Part shown: piece by piece, positions 54,345 through 63,911 of the stretch
Layout: the number at the start of each line of letters is the position of its first letter
Numbering within the stretch: position 1 is the first letter of the stretch
Assembly: GCF_000333955.1 (NCBI RefSeq)
Contig: NZ_CAPS01000120.1
Location: 41,718 to 105,717, forward strand
From: Rhodococcus sp. AW25M09
GTDB taxonomy: Bacteria > Actinomycetota > Actinomycetes > Mycobacteriales > Mycobacteriaceae
Reading direction: 5' to 3'
DNA length: 64,000 nt
Notes under the pieces: generated by a model
The model's database searches: none
What the model was told of the DNA's origin: nothing
What the model saw: only the letters and a program-made list of their open reading frames with translations
Position numbers and translations under genes: made by a program

Positions 54345-56012
54345 TCAGCTCTTGGCGAGCGTGACGAACCGGAACTTGAACGAGGCGTCGAGTGTCTCGT
54401 CCACACCGCTGATCGAGTCGGTGGCGACGGCGATCTGCTTGCCTTCCAACAGCGGAAGCGTCGGCAGGTAGTTCGTCGCGAGTTCGGTCTGAATCTGTCC
54501 GATGATCTGCATCCGAGCGTTCTCGTCGGCGGTGGTGCGTTCGAGATCGAGCAGCGAGGTGATGGCCGGGCTCTCGAAGTGCGACTGCAGGAAGTTGTCC
54601 GGCGCGAAGAACGGCGTCAGGTAGTTGTCTGCATCCGGGAAGTCCGGGAACCAACCGAGCTGGTACACGGGGTAGGCGTCGGCGACGCGTTCCTTGTTGT
54701 ATGTGTTCCACTCGGTGGACTGCAGGTTCACGTCGAACAGGCCCGTCGAGTCGAGCTGGTTCTTGATCGCGGCGTATTCCTCGCTCGAGCTCGAACCGTA
54801 GTGGTCCGGGTTGTACTGCAGGTTGAGCTGGACAGGGGTGGCAACGCCTGCCGCAGAGAGGAATCCGGCTGCCTCGTCGCGGTTCGGCGTCTTGCCGTAG
54901 ACATCGCCGTACGCGGTGTTGGATCCGGCCAGGCCGGTCGGGACGACGGAATAGAGCGGAGTGTAGGTGCCCTTGTAGACGCCGTCGGACAACGCCTGGC
55001 GATCCACCGAGGACGCAATCGCCTTGCGCACGGCCAACTTCTGCTCGGGAGTGCCGCCGGGCATCGTGTTCATGTTGAACACCATGTAGCGCGATTCGCC
55101 GCCGGGTCCCTCGTGCACCGTCAGACCGTCCACGGCCCCGAGCGATTCGACGTCCGTCGGGGTCAGTGAGCGCCACGCGACGTCGATGGCCTTGTTCTGC
55201 ACGTCGAGCTTGAGGTTGTCCGAGCTGGTGTAGTACTTCACGTTGACCGACGAGGTCTTCGGCGTTCCGAGAATGCCCTTGTAGTCACCGTTCGAGGTGA
55301 AGCTGATCAGAGAGTTCTTGGCGTAACTGGAGATGGAGTAGGGACCGGCGAACGGCGTACCCGCCACGATCGCGTCGTCGTCGAGAATCTTGTCGGCCGG
55401 GAACACCGTCTGGTCCACGATGGGGCCCGCCGGTGTCGCCAGAATCTGCGGGAACGTCTGGTCGTTCGCTGCCTTCAGCGTGAACTCGACGGTCTTCTCG
55501 TCCGGTGTCGCGATGCTGTCGAGGTTCGTCAGCAGCGACGCGGGACCGTTGGGATCGTTGATGGACACCACGCGGTCGAAGGAGAACTTCACGCTCTCGC
55601 TCGTCAACGGATTACCGTTCGCGAACGTCAGGTCGTCCTTGAGCGTGCACTTGTACACGGTCGGCTCGGCGAACTCGCAGCTCTCTGCCGCGTCGGGCTC
55701 GAGCTCGGAGCTGCCAGGAGCGAAGTTCATCAGGAAGGGGTACGTCTGGTTCATCACCATGAACGAACCGTTGTCGTACGAGCCGGCCGGGTCGAGCGAT
55801 GTCACCTGGTCGGTGGTGCCGACCGTGATGGTCTCGCCGCCACCGTCTCCGGATCCTGCGGCGTCGGTGCGTCCCGAGCCGCAAGCTGCGGCTGTCAACG
55901 CCAGGACCGACAGTGCTGCCACTGCTGCGGTCTTCTTACCGTGCTTGCGTACAGCTGTTCTGGATGCGGCGCTGTAGCGCAGCATGCGTCCGTCGTCGGG
56001 CGACAGGGTCAT
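54345..56012 (-). CDS. dppA: Oligopeptide-binding lipoprotein DppA (SBP_bac_5)
   Basis: A 555-aa extracellular receptor of the peptide importer. A lipoprotein signal with Cys in LTAAACGSG (about residue 45) comes after a rather long basic start. Family motifs are TSLDPAGSYDNGSFMVMNQT and DVAWRSLTPTDVESL, with the conserved N-terminal block DDLTFANGNPLTSESVKFSF. An ATG nine codons downstream (MLRYSAAS) could be the true start. Ligand type is unknown; the neighbours are purine genes, but no purine-binding family features are seen. Confidence 0.92.
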   Translation of the reverse strand: MTLSPDDGRMLRYSAASRTAVRKHGKKTAAVAALSVLALTAAACGSGRTDAAGSGDGGGETITVGTTDQVTSLDPAGSYDNGSFMVMNQTYPFLMNFAPGSSELEPDAAESCEFAEPTVYKCTLKDDLTFANGNPLTSESVKFSFDRVVSINDPNGPASLLTNLDSIATPDEKTVEFTLKAANDQTFPQILATPAGPIVDQTVFPADKILDDDAIVAGTPFAGPYSISSYAKNSLISFTSNGDYKGILGTPKTSSVNVKYYTSSDNLKLDVQNKAIDVAWRSLTPTDVESLGAVDGLTVHEGPGGESRYMVFNMNTMPGGTPEQKLAVRKAIASSVDRQALSDGVYKGTYTPLYSVVPTGLAGSNTAYGDVYGKTPNRDEAAGFLSAAGVATPVQLNLQYNPDHYGSSSSEEYAAIKNQLDSTGLFDVNLQSTEWNTYNKERVADAYPVYQLGWFPDFPDADNYLTPFFAPDNFLQSHFESPAITSLLDLERTTADENARMQIIGQIQTELATNYLPTLPLLEGKQIAVATDSISGVDETLDASFKFRFVTLAKS

Positions 56013-56091
56013 CTGGTGCCTCTATCCAATTCGGTGTGTCCTATGTAACTCGGGACAGTACCGATGGACTGTTTCCAATATGTGGCATTGA

Positions 56092-56122
56092 GAAAACCCT
56101 GCTGTTCCTTCACGGAAACAGC
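56092..56122 (-). terminator. Terminator-like hairpin after purF
   Basis: On the minus strand GCTGTTTCC pairs with GGAACAGC (one bulge), followed by AGGGTTTTC. It lies 5 nt after the purF stop and separates purF from the dpp operon. Confidence 0.65.
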
Positions 56123-56126
56123 CAGG

Positions 56127-57713
56127 TCAGGGGCGACTGAGAGCGCTCACATTCGCATCGTTGTCCACCGTGTGGCCGGCGGCCGACGCGAGCAGACCCT
56201 CGAGAACATGCTTGCCGAGTGCGTTGTCGGCAGGCAGATCGATCGGGTAATTACCCGTGAAACATGCTGCACACAAACGTGACTCGGGCTGCTCGGAGGC
56301 ACCGATCATGCCGTCGATGGAGATGTAGCCCAGCGAGTCCGCACCGATGGCCTGCCGGACGCCTTCGAGGATTCCGTCCTCGGAGTCGACGCCGTTGGCG
56401 ATCAGCTCTGCGGGAGAAGCGAAGTCGATGCCGTAGAAGCAGGGCCAGCGGACCGGCGGGGAGGCGATGCGCACGTGGATCTCGAGCGCACCGGCTTCGC
56501 GCAGCATCCTGATCAAGGCCCGCTGAGTGTTGCCGCGGACGATCGAATCGTCCACCACCACCAGCCTTTTGCCGCGAATGACCTCTTTGAGAGGATTCAA
56601 TTTGAGCCGGATGCCGAGCTGCCGAATGGTCTGCGAGGGCTGAATGAACGTACGTCCCACGTAGGCGTTCTTCATCAAGCCTTGGCCGTAGGGAATTCCG
56701 GACCCTTGCGCGAAGCCGATCGCCGCCGGCGTACCGGACTCGGGAACTGGAATGACGAGGTCACCCTCGGCCGGGTGTTCCTTGGCGAGCCGACGACCGA
56801 TTTCGACCCGGGTGGAGTTGACCGACCGACCGCCGATCACGCTGTCGGGGCGAGCGAGGTACACGTACTCGAACACGCACCCCTTGGGCTCGGGGGCGGC
56901 GAACCGCGAGGACCGAACGCCGTCGGCATCGATCGCGAGCAGCTCGCCCGGCTCGATGTCTCGGACGAACGCAGCGCCGACGATGTCGAGAGCCGCCGTT
57001 TCGCTGGCGACCACCCAACCGCGGTCGAGTCGGCCGAGGCACAGTGGCCGAACGCCGTGCGGATCCCGAGCGGCGTAGAGAGTGTGCTCGTCCATGAACG
57101 TCAAACAGAACGCGCCTTTGAGCTGCGGAAGCAGCTCCATCGCCGCCTGTTCGACGGTGCAGTCGGCGGCCTTGTGCGCCATCAGCGCGGTCACCACATC
57201 CGAATCCGAGGTGCCGTTGCCCTGCAGTCGATCGCTGATCAGTCCTGCTTCGCGCGCCTTGGTGGCCAACTCGGCGAAGTTGACGAGATTTCCGTTGTGG
57301 CCCAGCGCAATCCCAGAGCCCGCCGGGGTGGTGCGGAAGATCGGCTGCGCGTTCTCCCACGTCACCGAGCCGCTGGTGGAGTAACGGCAGTGCCCGATAG
57401 CGACGTGACCTGGCATCGCTCCGAGCGTCTGCTCGTCGAACACCTGGCTGACGAGGCCGAGATCCTTGAACACCAACACCTGGGAACCGTCGGATACCGC
57501 GATCCCGGCGGCTTCCTGGCCGCGGTGCTGCAGCGCATAGAGGCCGTAATACGAGAGCTTGGCCACATCCTCGCCCGGGGCCCACACTCCGAACACTCCG
57601 CACTCTTCGCGTGGCTCGTTTTCCGGTTCGTCGATGGGCGGTCCTGCTAAAGAACTCGGACTTACCAAAAGATTCGGACTGTCGACCGACAAATCGGCGT
57701 TGGTCACGGGCAT
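56127..57713 (-). CDS. purF: PurF, amidophosphoribosyltransferase
   Basis: First committed step of purine synthesis: PRPP plus glutamine gives phosphoribosylamine. The 528-aa protein has a ~35-residue propeptide before the catalytic Cys of EECGVFGVWAPGED. This is followed by LYALQHRGQEAAGIAV, RYSTSGSVTWENAQP and LGHNGNL (glutaminase), then the PRPP motif LVVVDDSIVRGNTQ. Cys residues near the end (CFYGID, LCAACFTGNYP) fit the [4Fe-4S] type of Gram-positive PurF. ATG 57713 with GGGAGC just upstream is preferred over longer frames. Confidence 0.96.
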   Translation of the reverse strand: MPVTNADLSVDSPNLLVSPSSLAGPPIDEPENEPREECGVFGVWAPGEDVAKLSYYGLYALQHRGQEAAGIAVSDGSQVLVFKDLGLVSQVFDEQTLGAMPGHVAIGHCRYSTSGSVTWENAQPIFRTTPAGSGIALGHNGNLVNFAELATKAREAGLISDRLQGNGTSDSDVVTALMAHKAADCTVEQAAMELLPQLKGAFCLTFMDEHTLYAARDPHGVRPLCLGRLDRGWVVASETAALDIVGAAFVRDIEPGELLAIDADGVRSSRFAAPEPKGCVFEYVYLARPDSVIGGRSVNSTRVEIGRRLAKEHPAEGDLVIPVPESGTPAAIGFAQGSGIPYGQGLMKNAYVGRTFIQPSQTIRQLGIRLKLNPLKEVIRGKRLVVVDDSIVRGNTQRALIRMLREAGALEIHVRIASPPVRWPCFYGIDFASPAELIANGVDSEDGILEGVRQAIGADSLGYISIDGMIGASEQPESRLCAACFTGNYPIDLPADNALGKHVLEGLLASAAGHTVDNDANVSALSRP

Positions 57714-57841
57714 TGCTCCCTTGGGGGTACGGGCGGGGGCCGTACCCGAGTCTACGGGCACACGGCCTCTGTCAACGCATCGTGTGGACGGGAGATTCCC
57801 AACAGGTGAACGAGTGTCCGATTCGCGCGGATCAGGCAGGT

Positions 57842-58228
57842 TCACCGGATCGACAGCAGCGGCAACCAGCGGCCCACCTCGGCCGCCCGGCTCCCGGACG
57901 CATCGATCGAACCGTCGGCAAGAGCCTGCGCGAAATCACGGGTCCCGGTGACCACCTGCAGCCAGGTCAGAGCGTCGGTCTCGACCACGTTCGGCGGAGT
58001 CCCCCGCGTATGCCGCGGACCCACGATGCACTGCACCGCGACGAACGGTGGTACTCGTACCTCCACCGAGGACCCCGGCGCATTCTGACCGAGAGTCCTG
58101 GCGGTGGTGCGCACCGCCGCAGCGATCTGGGCGCGAGTCGGCTTGTCTGCCTCGCCCTTGATCCAATCCCCCACCGCCAGCACCGCATCGCGAACCTCGG
58201 CGGGACTGACCTCCTTGTGCGGTGGCAT
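57842..58228 (-). CDS. SCP2-like sterol carrier family protein (Rv0807)
   Basis: A 128-aa protein starting MPPHKEVSPAEVRDAVLAVG. It matches the short sterol-carrier-like family located upstream of purF in Mycobacterium (Rv0807). Features are SVEVRVPPFVAVQCIVGPRH and NVVETDALTWLQVVTG. It may bind a hydrophobic ligand. It follows the CPBP gene by 14 bp and precedes purF by 128 bp on the same strand. Confidence 0.82.
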   Translation of the reverse strand: MPPHKEVSPAEVRDAVLAVGDWIKGEADKPTRAQIAAAVRTTARTLGQNAPGSSVEVRVPPFVAVQCIVGPRHTRGTPPNVVETDALTWLQVVTGTRDFAQALADGSIDASGSRAAEVGRWLPLLSIR

Positions 58229-58242
58229 CGTTGTTCTACTCC

Positions 58243-58839
58243 TTATCGCGCGGCAGGGCTGGTTGCAGCGAGACTCGCCAGAACGGCACCGCTCGCGTTG
58301 AGGAAGTAGTGCAGCAGCGCTGGGGCCAGCACACTGCCGCTGCGAGCCCGCAGCCACGAGAACACCAGACCTGCCGCAGTCGTCGCGAACACCGTTCCGA
58401 TCACCGAGTCTCCGGCAGCGCGGGCCGGGTGAACGTGCCACAACCCGAAGAAGATCGGCGACAGGGCCGGCGCGGCGGCGTCGAGCACTCCACGGAAGAG
58501 CAGCTCCTCGGTCAGCACCGTCCCCACCGGAATCCGAAACAACACCCACTCGGCCAGATCGTCCTCGGCCGGGCGGACCCTGCGTCGCAACGCCGGAATT
58601 GCGGCGACGACGGCAGCTCCGAGCACCGGAATCGCCGACGCCGCAGCGCCCCACTTCAGCCCGGGAACAGCGTTGCGCAGGCCGAGCTGCTCTGCATTCG
58701 TTCCCGACACCGCAGCGATACCGACCGCGAACGACGCATCGGCCACCGCTCGGCCTCGGGCATCGAGGCCCGAGGACGGCAGAACGAACGTGCTCCATGC
58801 CGTGCTCGAAAGCCCGATGACGATCGCTGAGATTCTCAC
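58243..58839 (-). CDS. CPBP-family intramembrane metalloprotease
   Basis: A 198-aa protein with about five helices and the CAAX-protease/bacteriocin-processing (Rce1-type) motifs: EELLFRGVLDAA with the catalytic Glu pair, FGLWHVHPA with the His, and LLHYFLNASG. It cleaves or processes a membrane substrate, unknown here. ATG 58839 overlaps the hydrolase stop by 4 nt. Confidence 0.85.
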   Translation of the reverse strand: MRISAIVIGLSSTAWSTFVLPSSGLDARGRAVADASFAVGIAAVSGTNAEQLGLRNAVPGLKWGAAASAIPVLGAAVVAAIPALRRRVRPAEDDLAEWVLFRIPVGTVLTEELLFRGVLDAAAPALSPIFFGLWHVHPARAAGDSVIGTVFATTAAGLVFSWLRARSGSVLAPALLHYFLNASGAVLASLAATSPAAR

Positions 58840-60542
58840 TTCTCGGGACCGTCCCGGCCGGCGAATTCCTCCATGACCCCGCGGACTCGTTCGGTGTCAC
58901 GATCGGTCCAGCCCTCGGGGGCCGCGACGGCGACCCAGCCGTCGAGCACGAGGGTTCCGTAGTTGTGGCCGTGCCCGTCGGGAACACCCGCGGCGTTCGT
59001 CAGGTCGGCGGCCACCTGCCAGAACGTGACGACCGGGAACCATCTCATACTCGGCAGCCGGTCCGGCCCGGGTGGCTCGGACAGCCAGTCGGGACGCTCG
59101 AAGAGCAGGTCGGGTGACCACCAGACCACCGGATCCGACGCGTGCTGAACGTAGAGGATCCGCGGTTCGTACCACGGTTGATCCTCCGGTGGGATGCCCG
59201 AGGAGTTGTCGGCGAACCGGACCGTCAGGCCCTCGGAATAGACCGGCCTGACCTCGGGAGTCCCCGGGTCGCGGCGGCTGACGAACTGACTCCAGATGCG
59301 GTTGTTGTTGGGCGGTCCCACCCAGAGGACACCGTCGGTGGTGGCCCTGATGTCTGCCAAACCATCGAACGCCCCCTCCCCTGCCTGAGTACCGAGGCTC
59401 TCTCCGTAGACGTAGAACTTGGGGCGAGTGGCCTCCGGCTCCTGCAGCCATCGGTCGTGAACCCTGTCGATCAGCGCTTTGCCTGCCTGCGCGGCCTTGT
59501 CGCCCTCGGCGATGAACGAAATCCAGCTGGGCAGATACGAGTACTGCGACGCGACGGTAGCCACATCGCCGTCGAACATGAGCTCCTCGGCTTCGATGGC
59601 GGTGGGGTTGACCCACCCGGTGCCCGTGGTCGGAACGACGACGAGAGCGGCACGCTGGAACGCCCCGGTGCGTTCGAGTTCGGCGACCACGATGTCGAGT
59701 CGCTCGGCCTGCGTCTGCGCCGTTTCCAGCCCTGCGTAGGCCCGAATCGGCTCTCGGCTCGGACGGCCCGTGGCCCGTTCCATCTCGTCGGCACGCAGAC
59801 CGCTGGAGACGAAGTTTCGGCCCTCGAATCCCAGAGTGTCCCAGGGTGCCAACGAGTTCGGGCTGCCGGATCGCTCATCGGCAACGGGTTGCTCTGCGCC
59901 GTCCCGGGTTTCGTCGTTCTGCAGGCTGAACGCAGAGTTGGTCACCTCGGAGACCGCACGCAGCAGCACACCCTGAACCAGTGCGATGGAGAGCACGACG
60001 AGCAGCACGACCCCGAGCGCATTGGCCACTTCCCGTGGCATCTTCACGACACGGTTGAGCTGGCGGGCCAGCAATCGAACGAGGTCGCGCAACACCCGCG
60101 ACATCGAAACGAGCAGAGCCGCAACAGCGATGCTGAGCGCCCCGGTTCGAAGGTATCCCGTGGTGGTGGTGCCCTCCGCGTCCATCAGGGCGGCCAGCTC
60201 ACGCTGCCATTCCGCCGAAACAGCCAGCATGATCATCGACGCGGCGATCGCTGCGACAGGTACGGCAACCTTGACGACCCGTTCGACCGTGCGGGGCAAC
60301 GGCCACCACGACCGCGACGACAACCACCATCGAGTCACCGTCCACCCCAACGCGACGCCGAACGCGTAGCCGATACCCGCGTTGATGCCGCCGATGATGC
60401 CCTGGAACAGCCAACCGCGAGGAAGCAGCGACGGCGTCAACGACCAGCAGAAGAACAGCGCGCTGAACGCGATCCCAGTGAAGTCCAGGCGTAGTAGCCC
60501 CCACGCCCACATGACGAACGGATGCTTCTCCGGGGAAGGCAC
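58836..60542 (-). CDS. Membrane alpha/beta-hydrolase (Abhydrolase_9 family)
   Basis: A 568-aa protein. The N-terminal ~230 residues form about five membrane helices (family domain PF15420: FFCWSLTPSLLPRGWLFQGI). The C-terminal half is the hydrolase domain (PF10081) with the nucleophile Ser in YVYGESLGTQAGEGAF and an acid in YVQHASDPVVWWSP. The final H is GHGHNYG. The family is found in actinobacteria and may act on envelope lipids. The start is uncertain: GTG 60542 is used; ATG 60512 would cut ten residues. Confidence 0.82.
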   Translation of the reverse strand: MPSPEKHPFVMWAWGLLRLDFTGIAFSALFFCWSLTPSLLPRGWLFQGIIGGINAGIGYAFGVALGWTVTRWWLSSRSWWPLPRTVERVVKVAVPVAAIAASMIMLAVSAEWQRELAALMDAEGTTTTGYLRTGALSIAVAALLVSMSRVLRDLVRLLARQLNRVVKMPREVANALGVVLLVVLSIALVQGVLLRAVSEVTNSAFSLQNDETRDGAEQPVADERSGSPNSLAPWDTLGFEGRNFVSSGLRADEMERATGRPSREPIRAYAGLETAQTQAERLDIVVAELERTGAFQRAALVVVPTTGTGWVNPTAIEAEELMFDGDVATVASQYSYLPSWISFIAEGDKAAQAGKALIDRVHDRWLQEPEATRPKFYVYGESLGTQAGEGAFDGLADIRATTDGVLWVGPPNNNRIWSQFVSRRDPGTPEVRPVYSEGLTVRFADNSSGIPPEDQPWYEPRILYVQHASDPVVWWSPDLLFERPDWLSEPPGPDRLPSMRWFPVVTFWQVAADLTNAAGVPDGHGHNYGTLVLDGWVAVAAPEGWTDRDTERVRGVMEEFAGRDGPEK

Positions 60543-60664
60543 CGAGAATTCGAGGGCCGGGAAGTGGTATCGGTGATGCTGGTCCTGCTTGAGATCGGCG
60601 TCGGGTTCGACGCCGGGCCGCTCCGATGCCTGTTCCCCGACCGACGTCCGTCCCCCCACCTCGG

Positions 60665-62956
60665 TCAGCCGAAAAGTCTGGGAAGTGTGCTCTCGAACGT
60701 CTCTCGCAGCTCCGCCATCGAGATGGAGAACTGTCCCTGGACCTCGATCGAGTCCGAGCCTTCGTCGACGACGCCGATGCGAACCCACGGCAGGCCGCGA
60801 GCGGTGCACATGCCGGTGAACCGGATCTCCTCCGTGCGCGGCACTGCGACCAGTACACGACCCGAGGACTCGGAGAACAGCGTCACGAACGGATCGGCAT
60901 CGTCGGGAACGATGATGCGGCACCCTGTTTCGCCTGCGAGAGCCGCCTCGACGACGGCCTGCGCGAGGCCACCCTCGGACAGATCGTGTGCCGCCGAGAC
61001 CAGTCCGTCGCGTGAGGATGCAAGCAGAATCTCGGCCAGCAGCTGTTCTCGGGACAGATCGACCTTGGGCGGCACGCCGCCGAGGTGATCGTGCTCCACC
61101 TGGGCCCAGATGGATCCGTCGAACTCGTCGTAGGTGTCGCCGAGCAGAATCAGCGTCTCACCGGGCTCGAGGCCGAGACCGGTGGGGATGCGGCGGTGCA
61201 CGTCGTCGATGACGCCGAGGACACCGACCACCGGCGTCGGCAGGATCGGCTCGGCACCGGTCTGGTTGTAGAAGCTGACGTTGCCTCCGGTCACGGGGAT
61301 ACCGAGGGTGACGCAGCCGTCCGCCAGGCCGCGCACGGCCTGCTGGAACTGCCACATGACACCCGGGTCCTCGGGCGAGCCGAAGTTCAGGCAGTTGGTG
61401 ACGGCCTTGGGCGTCGAACCGGTGACCGCGACGTTGCGGAACGCCTCGGCGAGGGCGAGCTGGGCACCCTGGTAGGGATCGAGTGCGGTGTAGCGACCCG
61501 ATGCGTCGGTGGCCAAAGCGATGCCGCGACCGGTCTTCTCGTCGATACGGATCACTCCGGCATCGGCGTGCTCGGCGAGGACGGTGTTGCCGCGCACGTA
61601 GCGGTCGTACTGCTCGGTGATGAATCGACGGCTGCACAGCTGCGGCGAGCCGATCATCTTCAGCAGCGTCGCCTTCAACTCGTCCGCGGTTTCCGGGCGC
61701 TTCAACGACGCTGTGGTGTTCGCGACCAGGGCGTCCTGAGTGGCGGGCCGCTGCACCGGGCGGTTGTACACCGGCCCCTCGTGCGCGACGGTCTTCGGCG
61801 GAACATCGACGACGGTATCGCCGTGCCAGGTGATCTGCAGATGCTCACCGTCGGTGACCTCACCGATCACGGTGGCCAGGACGTCCCATTTCTTGCAGAC
61901 GGCCATGAACGCGTCGACGTTCTCGGGCGTCACCACCGCGCACATGCGCTCCTGGGATTCGCTCGAGAGCACCTCGGCGGGCGTCATACCGGTGGCGCGC
62001 ATCGGCACCTTGTCGAGCTCGATGTGCATGCCGCCACTGCCCGCGGATGCGAGTTCCGAAGTGGCGCAAGACAACCCGGCACCGCCGAGGTCCTGGATAC
62101 CGACGACCAGCTTGTTGGAGTACAGCTCGAGGCAGGCTTCGATGAGCACCTTCTCGGTGAACGGATCGCCGACCTGGACGGCCGGCAATTTTTTGCGGCC
62201 ACCCCCGGTTTCGTCACCGTCGAAGGTCTCCGAGGCCAGCACCGACACGCCGCCGATGCCGTCGAGCCCGGTACGCGCTCCGAACAGAATAATCTTGTTG
62301 CCCAGGCCCGAGGCGAACGCGAGATGCATGTCCTCGACGCGCATGAGGCCGGCGCACAGCGCGTTGAGCAGGGGGTTTCCGGCGTAGGAGGCGTCGAACA
62401 CTGTCTCGCCGCCGATGTTGGGCAGGCCCAGAGAGTTGCCGTAACCGCCGACGCCGGCGACGATGCCGCTCAGCACACGGCGGGTGTCGGGTGCATCGGC
62501 TGCTCCGAATCGAAGCTGGTCCATGACCGCGATCGGGCGAGCGCCCATGGCCATGATGTCGCGCACGATGCCGCCGACGCCGGTCGCTGCACCCTGATAG
62601 GGCTCGACGTACGACGGGTGATTGTGGCTCTCGACCTTGAACGTGACGGCCCAGCCGTCGCCGACGTCGACGACGCCCGCGTTCTCACCGATACCGGCGA
62701 GCATGGGCTTGCGCATCTCGTCGGTGGTGGTCTCACCGAAGTACTTCAGGTGCACCTTCGAGGACTTGTAGGAGCAGTGCTCGCTCCACATGACGGAGTA
62801 CATCGCCAATTCGGCGTCGGTGGGACGACGGCCGAGGATTTCCTTGATGCGGACGTATTCGTCGTCCTTGAGTCCGAGTTCCTTGTACGGCTGCGCAACG
62901 TCGGGGGTGGCGACGGCGTTGGAGACAGTGTCTGTGGGTACAGAGCTAGCGGACAC
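60665..62956 (-). CDS. purL: PurL, phosphoribosylformylglycinamidine synthase subunit II
   Basis: Fourth step of purine synthesis: FGAR, glutamine (through PurQ/PurS) and ATP give FGAM. The 763-aa length is that of small PurL. Motifs include [20 protein letters not shown] near the N-terminus, [33 protein letters not shown] and the second-half repeat [12 protein letters not shown]. The GTG start at 62956 gives MSASSVPTD. purQ and purS are not in the window and must be elsewhere. Confidence 0.97.
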   Translation of the reverse strand: MSASSVPTDTVSNAVATPDVAQPYKELGLKDDEYVRIKEILGRRPTDAELAMYSVMWSEHCSYKSSKVHLKYFGETTTDEMRKPMLAGIGENAGVVDVGDGWAVTFKVESHNHPSYVEPYQGAATGVGGIVRDIMAMGARPIAVMDQLRFGAADAPDTRRVLSGIVAGVGGYGNSLGLPNIGGETVFDASYAGNPLLNALCAGLMRVEDMHLAFASGLGNKIILFGARTGLDGIGGVSVLASETFDGDETGGGRKKLPAVQVGDPFTEKVLIEACLELYSNKLVVGIQDLGGAGLSCATSELASAGSGGMHIELDKVPMRATGMTPAEVLSSESQERMCAVVTPENVDAFMAVCKKWDVLATVIGEVTDGEHLQITWHGDTVVDVPPKTVAHEGPVYNRPVQRPATQDALVANTTASLKRPETADELKATLLKMIGSPQLCSRRFITEQYDRYVRGNTVLAEHADAGVIRIDEKTGRGIALATDASGRYTALDPYQGAQLALAEAFRNVAVTGSTPKAVTNCLNFGSPEDPGVMWQFQQAVRGLADGCVTLGIPVTGGNVSFYNQTGAEPILPTPVVGVLGVIDDVHRRIPTGLGLEPGETLILLGDTYDEFDGSIWAQVEHDHLGGVPPKVDLSREQLLAEILLASSRDGLVSAAHDLSEGGLAQAVVEAALAGETGCRIIVPDDADPFVTLFSESSGRVLVAVPRTEEIRFTGMCTARGLPWVRIGVVDEGSDSIEVQGQFSISMAELRETFESTLPRLFG

Positions 62957-63070
62957 GAGGAATAGGTCCCTTCGATGGAGCGAAATGCCAGGGAGAGTCT
63001 ATAAGGCGCATCCGACATGTACGGCATCGGACGTGCGGTGGTCGTCCAGGGCTCGTGCGAACATCACCAG

Positions 63071-63835
63071 ATGGACATCGCGCTGACCGAGGACGATCTG
63101 GACGAAACGGGCGTCATCGACCCGTCGATGGTGGCCGTGGGAGTCGACGTACCGCGCAAAGCAGTCGTGTGTTTCTTCGCCGAGGTGATCGAGAGCATCC
63201 GTGCGAAGGGCGACGCCAGGATCGTGTCGGTCATGCGCTCCGAGCACGGCGAACACCCCGTCTACGAGATCGAACGGGGCGGGCACAAGCTGGCGGTCTT
63301 CCATCCTGGAGTCGGCGCTCCGCTGGCCGCACTGTTCCTCGAAGAAGCCATCGCGATGGGCTGCACCCAGTTCGTGGCCGTCGGCGGCGCGGGAGCACTG
63401 TCCGACGACCTGGGCATGGGACACGTGATGATCGTCGACAGCGCCCTCCGCGACGAGGGCACCTCGTTCCACTACCTACCGCCGGGCCGAGTGGTCGACG
63501 CCGATCCGGAAGGCGTGGCCGTGCTGCAGTCGGTGCTGACCGAGGCCGGCGTCGACTTCGTCACGGGCCGATCCTGGACCACAGACGCGCTCTACCGCGA
63601 AACCCGTGGGCGAGTCTCGCGTCGCATCGAAGAAGGCTGCCGAACGGTGGACATGGAGGCATCGGCATTCTGCGCGGTTGCCCGATTCCGCGGAGTGCGC
63701 TTCGCCCAACTGCTCTACGCAGGCGACTCACTGGCCGCCGACTGGGATCACCGCGGCTGGACGAAAGCAACGACGGTCCGCGAGCACTTGTTCTGGCTCG
63801 CGGCGGATGCGTGCGTGCAACTGACCCCTGTGTAG
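63071..63835 (+). CDS. Nucleoside phosphorylase (PNP_UDP_1 family)
   Basis: A 254-aa purine/uridine-phosphorylase-fold enzyme that splits nucleosides with phosphate. The fold motifs are FHPGVGAPLAALFLEEAIAM (phosphate site), FVAVGGAGALSDDLGMGHV, and the substrate site RRIEEGCRTVDMEASAFCAVA. It is divergent from purL, linking salvage to synthesis. ATG 63071 (MDIALTED) fits relatives; ATG 63017 would add 18 residues and lies 11 nt after a TATAAG box. Confidence 0.88.
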   Translation: MDIALTEDDLDETGVIDPSMVAVGVDVPRKAVVCFFAEVIESIRAKGDARIVSVMRSEHGEHPVYEIERGGHKLAVFHPGVGAPLAALFLEEAIAMGCTQFVAVGGAGALSDDLGMGHVMIVDSALRDEGTSFHYLPPGRVVDADPEGVAVLQSVLTEAGVDFVTGRSWTTDALYRETRGRVSRRIEEGCRTVDMEASAFCAVARFRGVRFAQLLYAGDSLAADWDHRGWTKATTVREHLFWLAADACVQLTPV

Positions 63836-63891
63836 CTGGGTCTCGGGCTCGGGATCGGGGGTTCGGGATTCGCGGTTCACCCCCCGATTCC

Positions 63892-63911
63892 GCAAACGCG
63901 CGCGCGTTTGC
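63892..63911. repeat. Perfect 20-bp GC-rich palindrome
   Basis: GCAAACGCGCGCGCGTTTGC reads the same on both strands. A related block, GCGCGCGCGTGTGCCA, recurs 50-60 nt later (63968-63983). The spacer region 63836-64000 has no gene; before the palindrome is a stem (GATCGGGGG/CCCCCCGATT) that may terminate the phosphorylase transcript. Confidence 0.75.

Noticed and set aside
58229..58987. Long upstream extension of the SCP2-like protein
   Set aside because: It overlaps the CPBP protease gene in another frame; the short 128-aa form matches relatives.
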